Shown one piece after another: positions 26,014-37,395 of a stretch of DNA of 64,000 nucleotides; position 1 is the stretch's first letter, and the number at the start of each line of letters is the position of its first letter. Position numbers and translations under genes: made by a program. Origin of the DNA: Mortierella sp. BCC40632 (Eukaryota > Mortierellomycota > Mortierellomycetes > Mortierellales > Mortierellaceae); NCBI GenBank assembly GCA_011634665.1, contig WAEK01000001.1, positions 1,441,501-1,505,500 of the forward strand, in the 5' to 3' direction. A model generated the notes under the pieces. The model worked only from the letters and a program-made list of their open reading frames with translations. It was not told where the DNA came from and did not search any database.

Positions 26014-27606
26014 GATGAGCGACAGAAAGGGAACCGAGGAGGTTGTTGTACCTGTTCCTCTCCCTCCTCTTCTTCTTCTTCCTCAGTGTTCCTTTTGTCC
26101 GCACTGCCCCAAGTGTCGATCAGAGAAGCATTATTGAAAACGAGTGAATTCAATAAAATAAAAAAAGAGGGTCAGAAGAAGAGAGAAAGAGAAAAAGAGA
26201 AAAAGAGAGAGAGGAGAGAGTGTGTGTGTGAGAGGAGGGATGTGTGTGTGTGGATGTATGTTGTGTTTGTATGTCGACGAGCGGAGCTTGATGGGGCTGC
26301 CTTTGGCTCAACTTTTGTTCTGGTCCTATCGTTTACATCGACACAACTTTTCTCTCTCATCGTTTTCTGCCGAGAGTAACGGGGTAACAAGAGAATAAGA
26401 GAGAGAGAGAGGAGAGAGAAAGAGAGGCTCTCTTTCTCTTAGCTGAGTATGCAGCAACAGGGACGGTGCTTTGATGAAAAAAATCTCAGCAGCCAAGAGA
26501 TGTGGATCAGGTTCTTGTCCGTTAGGACAAACGGCCATTGCATGCAAGGGGAGAGGGGGAGAAGAGGTAGTTGACCGGAACGTGTGGACCATCCATTGAG
26601 TGAGAGACAATCCGAGCGGGCATCCAAGTAGACCCAGCACAAGGGAGAGGAGTGAGAGGAGGAACGGGAAGCTAAAGTGGTTCTCCATTCTCCGTGTGGT
26701 GCCAGATCAAGAAGAGAACGAGAGAGAGAGAGAAAGCGATCGCATCGATCGTATCGATCCCAAACAGGTTGCACCAGCAACAGGGAGAACATATGGCGCG
26801 ATTGCTCCTCTCTCTCTCTCTCTTTATTTATTTCATTTTTTCCTCTCTTTCTCATTTCTTTCTCTTTCACTGGAATGATTCAAGGCCAGCAGCGGACTGA
26901 GAGGCTGAGTAAGTGGAAAGAGAAGGTAGAGAGAGGAGAGCGGTTGAGTGAAAGAAGTTCAGGACACAGAACCAACCCACGCTGTTAAGAAAAGAAATCT
27001 CGCTCGGGGAGAAAAAAAAGAAAGAAAGAGAAAGAGAAACAACAGGGAGGAGAGAAAGAGGAGGCAAGGGGCAGAGCCAACCCCAGTATGGGTTGACAAT
27101 AGGACAACCAAGAGAGAGAAAGAGATCGGCTCTTGAACTCGAACAGGTCAGAGTCCAGTCAAAGAGGAACAGAGGTCAATTTGGCCTGGGAGGTATACTT
27201 TGTTTTTGTATCCTTCCCCAAAGTCTGGGCGGCCGATATTTTTAACAGGGATCATTGCACACGGAGGAAGAAGAGGAGTAAGAGAGAGGAGAGGAGAAGA
27301 GAAGTGAGAGAGAAAAGGCTTCACTCACGTAGAGCGGATCTGATCTATCCGTGGAGCCGTTGGGCGGAGGCTGGGACACGCAGGGCGCGGGGGATTGCAC
27401 CCTGGAAAGAAGGGTGAAGTAAGCGGGGGGAAGAAAAAAAGAGATGGTGCGGCCCAGGCCAGAGCTATGGACATTGGCCATGGTCATGATGAGCGATGCA
27501 ACAACGTTGACCCCCACAGGAAAAGAGAGAAAGAGCGATGGAGAGATACATTGTTATGAATATGAAGAGATGTGAGTATGTAGTAAGTTTATTCCCCTCT
27601 CTCCCT

Positions 27607-27612
<6 letters not shown>

Positions 27613-27672
<60 letters not shown>
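27613..27672. repeat. (CT)30 microsatellite
   Basis: An uninterrupted CT run of about 60 bp in the GDH upstream region, preceded by (CTCC)n-like units and followed by CTTT units. Confidence 0.95.
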
Positions 27673-27688
<16 letters not shown>

Positions 27689-27868
27689 CTACCCCACCAC
27701 TCTTCCCGCCCTTGTCCAGGTCCTTCTCCACTTTTTTCTCCCACTTCTCCCATTCAATACCTGCTCGGATGGTTGCTCGTCATTGGCCCCGTGGCGGCCA
27801 TCATCTGCAGCAAACAGGGATGTGTCCTTTCACACACACAAACACACAAACACAAACACATGGCTTCT

Positions 27869-27869
<1 letters not shown>

Positions 27870-27939
<70 letters not shown>
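27870..27939. repeat. Poly-A run joined to (GA)n microsatellite
   Basis: About 31 A residues run directly into about 20 GA units. This is the mirror form of the CT-poly-T compound repeat. Confidence 0.95.
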
Positions 27940-27943
<4 letters not shown>

Positions 27944-28973
27944 GAGAAGGTCAAAGAAGAGAAACTAAATGTGGCGTGTGTGTATGTGTGTGGTAAGAGG
28001 GCAGCATGGCTCCCAATTCAGTCTGTATTCTGTCCGTTGGTCCTGCCCAACCCCACAAATTTCCCACGCTGCACCCCCATTAGGAAATCAGAGAAGAGGG
28101 CCGTGGCATAAAAATTACATATGAGATGTGGTCAGAGAAGAGAAAGTGAGAGAGAAAAGGCTTTTTCTCTCTCTTCCTCTCTTCCTCTCCTCTTCCTCTC
28201 CCTCTTTCTCTTTTTGGTGACATTGTCATTGCAATTGCTGTTCTCTTTACAATATAGAGGCCGGCACTGGGTTTGACCGAAAGTCAAGTATGAGTCGACA
28301 ACAGCGTCACTTTTTCTTTTAGAGCTGCGCGTAAAAGTTCAAGGCTATTTATCCGTGTGGCAGGAAGGGAAAAAAAAACACACGCACGCACGCACACCTC
28401 CACGCACAAGGCACATCTTTTCATCCTCTCCACAGTTTATTACTCGCCATCATCTCATGCTGACGTTCATTAGTTTTTATTACTCTTCGTCCCTTCGTTT
28501 TTCCCCATGCCTATTCGGATGGACCACCTTTGGAGGATGACGACCTGTTGATGTTCCGTCCCATTTATATGGCCAACTCGGGTCGTCTTCTAGGTATGTC
28601 ACCCGGGTGAGCAATTGGGAGACCACATGCCAAGAAAAGATGACAGCGCCCAGGCGTTGGCTCGCCTCTCGACTCATCTCTACTACTGTCGTCTTTTTCT
28701 CTCTCTTTCCACACACCACACGCAATCTCTATGCGGATTTGCGCCCTCGATGTCTATCGCCTGGCCCGTCCTCGGTCTCGGGAGGGCGGTGTGGTGCGCG
28801 TGCATACTAGTGTTTATTTGTGCGTTCGTGCGTGTGTGGAGAAAGAAAGAGAATGAAGGCCTATTCGTCCAGAGGACAAGTCATGTTCTCAGGGGAGGAT
28901 GAATGCGGAGGAATTCGAGTCTAAGAGAGAAAGAGAGTGCGTGTGTGTGAACAAGAGAAGAGATAAAAAGATG

Positions 28974-29023
<50 letters not shown>

Positions 29024-29496
29024 GAATGAGAATAAGAATGGATAAAGAGGTCAGCAACCTACCCTACCCCCTTTACCTTTGTGTGGTTTCCTTTGTTCGT
29101 CCGTTCCGCTGCCCTGGATGTTCCACTGATCCTTTTGACCACAATTGCTCCACAGGCGTCATCCTGCTGAGCAAAGGCCCGCCAGGTTGACAAACAGGGG
29201 TCAGGAAAACAATGGTAATAGCAATAATATTAACGAAACACACACGGGTTTGAATAAAGAGAGGTTAAAAGCATGGACAGGATGGCAGGATGACAAGATG
29301 AGCATGTGTTTAGGCGACTCTAGCCCGGCTTGCAACGGCTTGGATGGCCCGATTCAGGGCTGCATGGATGGGTAAAATATTTTTCTCTTTATATAAAAAA
29401 AAAAAAAAAAAATAGGAGAGGGAGAGAGAAAATGTCAACAGAAACAACCAACAGGCGGGCTGTCCATTTGGTCACAGAGAGAAGAATGACAGAACG

Positions 29497-29545
<49 letters not shown>

Positions 29546-30219
29546 GAAGAGGAGTGTGGGTGGTGGGCCGTGGGCGGAAAGGCGGGACAGGTGCAACCGA
29601 GTGAGGCGTGCGTGTGCAGGCAGCCAATTGGGATGGCCAGTGAATAGAATAATAGGGTCGCTCAACAGCTGCTGGAGCCAAGAGGACGCTCTCAGTAGAT
29701 ACTCTTTCAGTTTCTCATTCTTTCAGTAGTTTCTCCTTTCTGCGCGGTTTTCGCTGTGGATGGATGGACAGGGCGGAACATTGAGCAGAACAGAGCAGGG
29801 AGAGAGAGAGAGAGAGAGAAAAAAAAAAAAGAAAGAGGGCCCTGCTGGAAATATTGACTATTGTACTACTTCAACAACATGCAAAGAGTGAAATGGATGC
29901 AGGTAGTGAATGAAAGAGAGTCTGTAGAGTCTGTTGTCTTCTGAATTGTTTGCTTTGGCTTGGCTGCTGGGGTTTAAAAAGGCTGAGCTTTGCGCTGCTC
30001 ACCTCCCCCTCCCTCCCTCTCCCCCCAGCATTACTCAGTCACTTATTCTCTTTTCGCTCGCTCACTCTTTCTCCACCCCTTTTTAACACTCGCCCATCGA
30101 CGCTTTTCTTCGTTTCTTTCTTTCTTTCTTTCTTCTTCACCTTTCATCGCTTTCCTCTTCCTTCACACATACCCCTTCCACCTTCTCTCTTTCACTCTCT
30201 TTCACTCCCAAATCCCATC

Positions 30220-33200
30220 ATGGTTGGCGTCCTCCTTCGCAGAGCCCCTGGGTAGGTCTCCTTGTACCTGGACAATCCCTTTGGCCTCTCTCTCTCCTCC
30301 TCCAGTCCTGGCCATCTCTCCGCTACGCGCTCTTTGCCTCAAGTCCTTCCCGGTCAAGACTCGATGCCGTGCCCAGGACAAGTGTCTGCCAGAGCAGGAG
30401 CTGCGACTGTGTAGCGATCGGCTGATCCCCTCCAGCCATTCGCTCATTGTCCGCATCTGCTCATGGGATTCACCTGATCTCCGAGCCCAGTCGTTCTCAT
30501 GTCCGTGCCATTCACCCGCCAGAGATCTCTCCCTCTCTGTTGCGAAGACGCGAATGGTCGGGAAAGACGGCGCATCGGGAGGAGAAATAGTCAGCGGGAT
30601 CTGGCCTGGGAAGACGAGAAAATGAGAGAGAGAAAAGACGCGAGTCAAAGCACTCCAATGACCCCTGCCTTTCTCTTCGTTGGCAGATTGGTCCGTGGGG
30701 CATTCGACCCTCCGTCCAAACTCGACCATTGACTGGACGAGTCCTGAACATGGCGGAAAAAATGAAGTGGAATTCTCTCTTCTAACCCATTTTTTTTTTC
30801 TTTTTTTTGCTTTCTCTCTGAATTCATGCATCGCCTACGATTAGCACTCTTTCCTCGGCCCTCCGCCTCCACCGCGCTTCGCTCGCCGCCCCCGCCGTTC
30901 GCTTCCTCAGCACCCATGTCACCAACGCCGCCTGCGAGGACCATGAGCCCGGCTTTTTGGGCTCGGTCGAGACCTTTTTTGACCGCGTAAGTCTTTTGAA
31001 GAGACGAAAAATCAGTGGGGCAATGGAGAGAGAACGGATCAAAAAAAAAAAAAGAGAGAGAGAAAGACTCGGGAACAACGCTCTACTTGCGGGGAATGGG
31101 TGAAGCGAAAGGTGAAGGAAGAGGCGAGGAAAAGGCAAGGAAGAGGACGGAAGAGAGAGAGAAGACACGATAGAAAGCATAGGAAGAGACTTCGGGAAAA
31201 TGCGCGTGTTTGCGGTTGCCATCGCGACGGGACAGAGAAGGAGAAAAAAAAAATAGAGAGAACAAGAAAGTAGGAGAGTAACCCGCAAAGGAGAACAGAG
31301 GGTGGACGACAACAGAAGATCGGAACCGTTGGATACGGAAGCGACTGCAGACGGCAGATTGCGCCAGCGGAATCAGGATGGATCGGACGCAAACAAAAAA
31401 AAAAAAAAAAAAGGCAACAAACAATACTCCTAATCTCATTTCAGGACAACCCGGGCAGTGAAGGGTGGACCCAAAAACAAGGGGCTAGACTATATGCTCT
31501 TAGGGCCGAGTCTTTAGGCGGGTTGATTCAATGGCGTGTGGGTGGTGTGGATCGTCAAATTGGGTTCGGTGAGCAATGAAGAAGAACGTCCCTTGGCAAG
31601 ATAAACATTGCCGATCTCTTTCGTACTTTTTCCTCCTCGGCAGGGGGGAGAGGCATTCCATTACGGAAGAGCATTTCTTGTTGCGATAACGGGATATCGG
31701 GCAGAGCCGCTGCGCGGGCAAATGCGCGTAGATTGGATATACGCATCTGTCCAGGACGCATGGGACATGTCGATCACGGTCGTACAGAACTACCCGGTTC
31801 TCGCCTGCATCAGATTGCTCTTCCATTGTTGTCGGCCCCACCCGTTACAGCCCATTCGTCATTCGCTCTTTTTACCTTTCCTGCACGTGCTCTGGTCCCG
31901 AAACAGCCCTTCCTCCTCCCTTCCCTCTTCCTTCCTCCTTCCTTCCTACCTCCTCCTACCCTCTCCTACCCCTTCTCCCCCTCCCCGTCCCCGATCATCC
32001 CCACCCCTGATCCCCCCACCCCTGATCCCCATCCCCCCATCCCCATCCCCGATCCCCATCCCTCATCCTCCTCCATGTCTAACTCTCTTCCATATCACAT
32101 CGCATCTGTTATTGACTCTTCTATCTATCTTTATTCTTCTTTTCTTTCTTTAACATAGGCTGCCAAGGTCAGCGGTGTTTCCGACAAGACCCTTGCCGGT
32201 ATCCGTGCCGTTGACTCGGTCCTGAGCGTCAAGTTCCCTGTCGAGATGGAGGATGGTTCGCACTCCATCATCGAGGGTTACCGTGCCCAGCACTCGCGCC
32301 ATCGCCTCCCCTCCAAGGGTGGTATCCGTTTCTCGGATGAGGTCGACCTCCAGGAAGTTGAGGCCTTGGCTTCGCTCATGACCTTCAAGTGCGCTGTCGT
32401 CGATGTCCCCTTCGGTGGTGCCAAGGGAGGTGTCAAGCTTGACCCCAAGAAGTTCACTCCCTCTCAGTTGGAGCGCATCACCCGTCGCTACACCATGGAG
32501 CTCTGCCAGAAGAACTTTATCGGACCCGGTGTTGATGTCCCCGCTCCCGATGTCGGCACTGGCCCCCGTGAGATGTCGTGGATCATGGACACTTACCGTC
32601 AGTTCAACCCCCAGGACGTCAACTCTGCTGGATGTGTCACCGGCAAGCCCATCTCCCAGGGTGGTGTCCGTGGCCGTAACGAGGCCACCGGTCTCGGTGT
32701 CTACTATGGTGTCCGCGAGTTCCTCCAGTTCCCCGAGGTCCAGAAGATGACTGGCCTCGACGGCGAGATCGCTGGCAAGACCGTCATTGTCCAGGGATTC
32801 GGAAACGTCGGCTACTGGGCTGCCAAGTTCTTCGAGAACAACGGTGCCAAGATCGTTGGTATTGCCGAGCACGATGTTGCTGCCTATGATGCCAATGGTT
32901 TGGACATTGAGGAGCTCTTCAAGCACCGCACCCAGAACGGTTCTTTCCGCGGCTTCGGTAACGCCGAGATCGTCGAGAACCCCATCAGCGTCATGGAGCG
33001 TGAGTGCGACATCTTGATCCCTGCTGCCCTCGAGCGTCAGATCGGTCTCAAGAACGTCAAGAACATCAAGGCCAAGATCATTGGTGAGGCTGCCAACGGC
33101 CCCATCACCCCCGCTGCCCACGACTACCTCGTCAAGCAGGGCAAGGTCGTCATTCCCGACTTGCTCTTGAACGCCGGTGGTGTCACTGTCTCGTACTTTG

Positions 33201-33520
33201 AGTGGTTGAAGAACTTGTCCCACGTCCGTTTCGGTCGTATGTCCCGCAAGTGGGAGGAGTCTGGCAAGAACAAGCTCTTGACCCTCGTCGAGCAGAATGC
33301 TGGTCGCCAGCTCACCCCCCAGGAGCGTCGCGCTGTCATCCACGGTGCTGAGGAGCACGAGCTCGTCTACTCTGGTTTGGAGGACACCATGATCGGTGCC
33401 TGCGAGGAGACCCGCGCCACTGCCGCCCTCAAGAACTGCGACTTCCGTACCGCTGCCATGGCCAACGCTATCCAGAAGATTGCCACCGTCACCGAGCAGT
33501 CGGGCAAGATGTTTGTCTAA
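30220..33520 (+). CDS. Mitochondrial glutamate dehydrogenase, animal (GLUD) type
   Basis: The enzyme interconverts glutamate with 2-oxoglutarate plus ammonia, linking nitrogen and carbon metabolism in the mitochondrial matrix. Exons are 30220-30251, 30845-30986 and 32159-33520 (1536 nt, 511 aa). The first two exons encode a presequence (MVGVLLRRAPGTLSSALRLH...) and the GFLGSVETFFDR block; the 1172-bp intron 2 precedes the catalytic body. Visible motifs: KGGIRF and PFGGAKGGVK with the catalytic lysine region, DVPAPDVGT, the Rossmann motif GFGNVGYWAA, and GEAANGPITPAA and NAGGVTVSYFEW near the active site. An acidic residue after the second beta strand (AEHD) favours NAD use, by inference. Codon use is strongly biased to C-ending codons, implying high expression. 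It differs from the usual short NADP and giant NAD fungal enzymes. Confidence 0.93.
31960..32065. repeat. C-rich imperfect repeat in GDH intron 2
   Basis: Many blocks of CCCC separated by ATC, GATC or ACC occur here. On the minus strand these are G4 blocks with short loops, and on the plus strand they could form an i-motif. The tract lies about 95 bp before the acceptor at 32158. Confidence 0.85.
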
Positions 33521-35752
33521 GACAAACGGTCATGCACACTCACATGCCCATCCCCCTCCCTCCCTTCCTACACAAACTCAGACCATGCATGTCGCATCCC
33601 AGAAAAATCCACCTTCCATCCCATCCACCCCATTTTCTTAATCTTTCATATGTACGATAGAAACCATGAATCAATAAGAATTGAGTGTTCTTGAATCATC
33701 CGCCAAATGCTCCTTAAACAGTCGTCACATAATCTTTTTAAGATTATGTTGCATGCTCTCTTGTTTCTTTGCTCTGACAGAAAAAAAAAAAAAAAAAAAA
33801 ATAGAGTGATGTAAAATGGCCATTGCTTAGGAACAAAGGGCAAAATACCGCGCCTTATCTACCGAGCGCCTACTGTTTTTTTTTTGTTTCATCGCATGGC
33901 TGAGCATTGGGCGCTAGGTCTGAAAAGACAAGGTATCCAATCGGGATGGGGGTTTTTTTTTAAGGTTGAAGGCTCGGCTGAGGTCCATTTTCCTCTCTCT
34001 TTTCAGGGCGCAATAGTTAATCCGCATATCAAAGATAGCTGGAATAATTTTGACAATGACTTTGAGACCTCTTTTATCCTGCATCCCTCTGGTACAACCA
34101 ACGATATCAGAGGCATACTCTTAGAGCTGATTATCCTTAGAAAGCCCTTTTCGAGTCTCACAGGGCATTATTTTCGTCTTTTCTCTCTATCACAAATCCG
34201 AAGCTCTTCTTAAGCAATTCGTCCTAACACAAATTGCTGGAAATAGGGCGGTGATCAAGGTGAATGCAATAAGGCTCGTTCGCGGTACTAGTCCCGAGAG
34301 AGAGAGGGGAGGGGTAATTTGCTCCGACTATCGAGGACGATCTTCCACGCACTTTAATTTTAGTAAAAAGTCACGAACTTGACAACCAGTATGTACAAAA
34401 GCCTTCCTGGTGTCTAGGTCCCTTACCTTCCTCTACTCTGGCAGAGATACTTTTTATTTTTTTATTTTATTTTATTTTTTTGTTCAGCGCTCAAAAGCTA
34501 CCCCAGTCTCGTCTGGGATACAAATTTGCAACCAGTCTAAATGAGGCCTGCTATACATGATGAGCAAGCCATTGCCAAAGTCAAGAGACACCAATGAGAA
34601 AAGAAAGTCTTGGTTCATATCATATATCGCTAGAGCTTGTGCGTGCGGGGTTTTAGGATACTGGGCGTACCAAGTTGCCGAAACAACATAATCAGTTGCG
34701 CTCTTCAGATGGCGCTTACACACCAATGGGTCATAGTTGATTCACGCAACGTGCAAGTTGGGGTTTTAGGTCAGGGGGAGAGGAGCAGCTGGGTACTTGT
34801 CCTTGTTCTTTTACCCGGTTTTCAACTTTTTTTTTTTTTTTTTTTTCATCTTTAGGGAGTTTGGTAGGTCTTGGATTGCATGCTGGACTTGACCCAAGAG
34901 TTGTTGGTGGACAGAGAGTCCGAGAAAGAAAGAAGAGTGTCGGAAGATGGAAAGAAAAGAAAAGAAAAGAGAAGAAAGAAAAGTACACGAGAGAAAAGTA
35001 TCCTACTAGTTGGGTTGGGGGATGGATCTGACTTTTGCCTTGTTCAACTGTATTGAGGGACACGCGACAGCATCTTATAACTAAGGGCAAAATGTTTGGG
35101 AATAGGTGAGTCAATGGAAGTTCATTATGTTAGGACAGAGTGCAAAGGTATGTGTGGATATTGCCTTACAAGGCAGGTACAAGGAGCTAGGGATGCAAGG
35201 CAATGAGGAACGGAGATGATGAATTAAACTGCCCTTTGTATCTTCTCTTTCTTCCTCTCGTTTGTCTCTTCTTGCCACGGCATGGCATGGTTGGTGGTTT
35301 GGCATAGTAGACGATAACTTATCGGTTCGGTAGGCCAGTTACCACCCTATCCCTGTGGTGCACTTGATTCTTTCGATTTTCATAAAGAGTAACCACACTT
35401 TAATGTGGGAGGGGTGGAGATCGTAGGCGAAATGGAGTAAGCGTAGAAAAAAAAAGGGATATGGTTCAATGACTGGACCCTGAGCGCCGCGTCTGTCATC
35501 GTGAATGTTATTTCCACCTTCAGGGATCATTATTTCCAGTCGATAGAATTTGTGTGCGTCCAGTCCTGGGCCCCCTGTCGGACAATGCGTCGTCTGCTGT
35601 CAACTTTTTTTTTTTTTTTTTCTCTCTCTCTCTCTCTCTCCACTTCTCTCACTCACCTCTCTCTCACTCTCTCACTCACTCACCCACTCATTCTCTCCTC
35701 CTCCGCCGACTCTACCCCTTCTCCATCTCTCCGAATACCACCACCACCCTCC
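33521..35752. other. 2.2 kb region between GDH and the KH-domain gene
   Basis: After the GDH 3' end (A-run at 33781-33801) comes about 1.5 kb with balanced composition and no assigned gene. Two short ORFs look less repetitive than background, 33884-34213 (+) and 34726-34484 (-, lacking an ATG at the 5' end); both are unrecognised and could be decayed sequence. From about 35600 a T-run and CT tract form the leader of the next gene. I see no RNA gene. Confidence 0.4.
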
Positions 35753-36088
35753 ATGTCTCTTCCCACCTCTTCCAACGTCTCGGCCTCCAAGGATGTCAAC
35801 GAAAACTATCTTGACCTGGACCATGAGATGAACCTGGACCATCAGGGTCATTCGGCCGAAGGCTTTGATGCCGAAGCCCCATTGACTCTCCGAGCTCTTG
35901 TGTCGACCAAGGAAGCTGGTGTGATCATTGGCAAGGCAGGCAAGAACGTGGCTGATCTCCGAGATCAAACCGGCGTCAAGGCCGGTGTTTCCAAAGTTGT
36001 CCAGGGAGTTCATGACCGTGTGTTGACTGTCACGGGCACCATTGAGGGGTGTTGCCAAAGGTATTCATTTGATCTTATCTTTATTTTT

Positions 36089-36146
<58 letters not shown>

Positions 36147-37395
36147 ATTTTGATCTTTGATCTTTGATCTTGATCCGTTTTTTTGAGAAGGAAAGGAAAA
36201 AAAAACAACAAAAAAAAAACAAAAAAAAAAAAAAAGGAAAACTCCAGATCTCGATGGAAATGTGGCGGCAGAAGAAAAAAAGGGAATTGGCTCCTTGATC
36301 TCTTAGGCTCATCTCTTCTCAGAGTCAATGGATGATTGATCCGTGCATTTTGTCTTGAAAATCACTGCACACTGCCCAAGGATCGCTCCTATTATTTTTT
36401 TTTTTTTTCTTCGATCCCAATCTCCCTGGCGTCAAAGAAGAGACTGCGAAAGAGAAGGGCAGCATGGACCGGACTCTTTTTTTTTTTCTCAAAAAAAGAG
36501 CGGACGCACGGGACCCCCTTCTCTCCTGCCCGATTCGGTTCTGAAAACGCCTAACCCATATAGACTTTATAAACTCTGTCCTGCGTTGATTGCGTTTTCT
36601 TTTTTTCATCCCTAGGCTTTCTCGTTGATCGCCCAGACGCTCCTCGAGAACCCAATCACGTCGTCGCCACCTGGAACCCCTGTCAACCCGCTCCGCCCTG
36701 TTGCCCAGACGACCGCGATCCGCCTCTTGATCTCGCACAATCTCATGGGAACATTGATCGGTCGCCAGGGATTAAAGATCAAGCAGATCCAGGATGCATC
36801 CGGTGCCCGCATGGTCGCCTCCAAGGAAATGTTGCCCCAATCCACAGAGCGCACTGTCGAGGTCCAGGGATCCATTGACGCGATCCGTATCGCCATCTCC
36901 GAGATTGGCAAGTGTCTGGTCGAGGACTGGGAGCGGGGCGTTGGTACAGTTCTGTACAATCCCGCTGCACCACGGATGGCTAGCGGTTCCATGGGTAACT
37001 ATGGCACTGGATCGAGCGGAATCCGAAGCAACTACACGTCGCGTACAGGCAATGGCACGGACTTTACCAGCAACCAGGGTCAATACCGTCCACGGACCGA
37101 GGGAGGATTCGGAGGCGGTGATTTGAGGACACAGGAGATCTCGATCCCCGCCGATATGGTTGGCTGCATCATTGGCAAGGGTGGTTCCAAGATCTCGGAA
37201 ATTCGTCGGTTGTCGGGTTCCAAGATCTCGATTGCCAAGACCCCTCATGACGAGACAGGCGAGCGTATGTTCACGATCGTTGGTACGCCCGAGGCCAACG
37301 AGAAGGCTTTGTATCTGCTCTATGGACAGTTGGAGGTCGAGAAGGACAAGCGTCTCAACATGGCTGGCGACCAGATGGAGGACGAGGGCATGTAA
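35753..37395 (+). CDS. Three-KH-domain RNA-binding protein (poly(rC)-binding/Rnc1/PBP2-like), frame not continuous
   Basis: This is a nucleic-acid-binding protein of the PCBP/hnRNP K type, probably acting in mRNA stability or translation. Exon 1 is 35753-36060 and exon 2 is 36616-37395. KH1 is in exon 1 with the GxxG loop IIGKAGKN; KH2 (LIGRQGLK) opens exon 2; a Gly/Ser/Asn-rich linker follows; KH3 (IIGKGGSK) is near the C-terminus. The borders CAAAG|GTATTC and CCCTAG|GCT look canonical, but exon 1 ends in phase 2 while exon 2 reads correctly only in phase 0; joined as written it meets TGA four codons later. See the finding on this junction. The 555-bp intron contains a T55 run. Identity as a KH protein is firm; the exact structure is not. 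Confidence 0.8.
36091..36145. repeat. T55 homopolymer in the KH-gene intron
   Basis: An uninterrupted run of 55 T begins 30 bp after the donor. It is the longest homopolymer I noticed in the window. Confidence 0.95.

Larger units (their letters stand above)
25148..30219. promoter_or_regulatory. 5 kb gene-free, microsatellite-rich region upstream of GDH
   Basis: The space between the divergent 361-aa gene and glutamate dehydrogenase holds no ORF I can support. It is packed with simple repeats: GA at 25586-25612, T(n) near 25980-26012, (CT)30 at 27613-27672, A(n) then (GA)n at 27870-27939, GA at 28977-29016 and 29501-29538. ORFs here are mostly translations of these repeats. One minus-strand ORF (26688-26326) begins with a signal-peptide-like stretch but soon becomes low complexity. 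A TTTAAAAAGG element near 29972 lies about 250 bp before the GDH start and may be its TATA-like core; a pyrimidine-rich tract (30000-30215) precedes the ATG. Confidence 0.5.

Noticed and set aside
26326..26688. Minus-strand ORF with signal-peptide-like start
   Set aside because: The hydrophobic start fades into GA/CT repeat translation; no splice partners or family resemblance.
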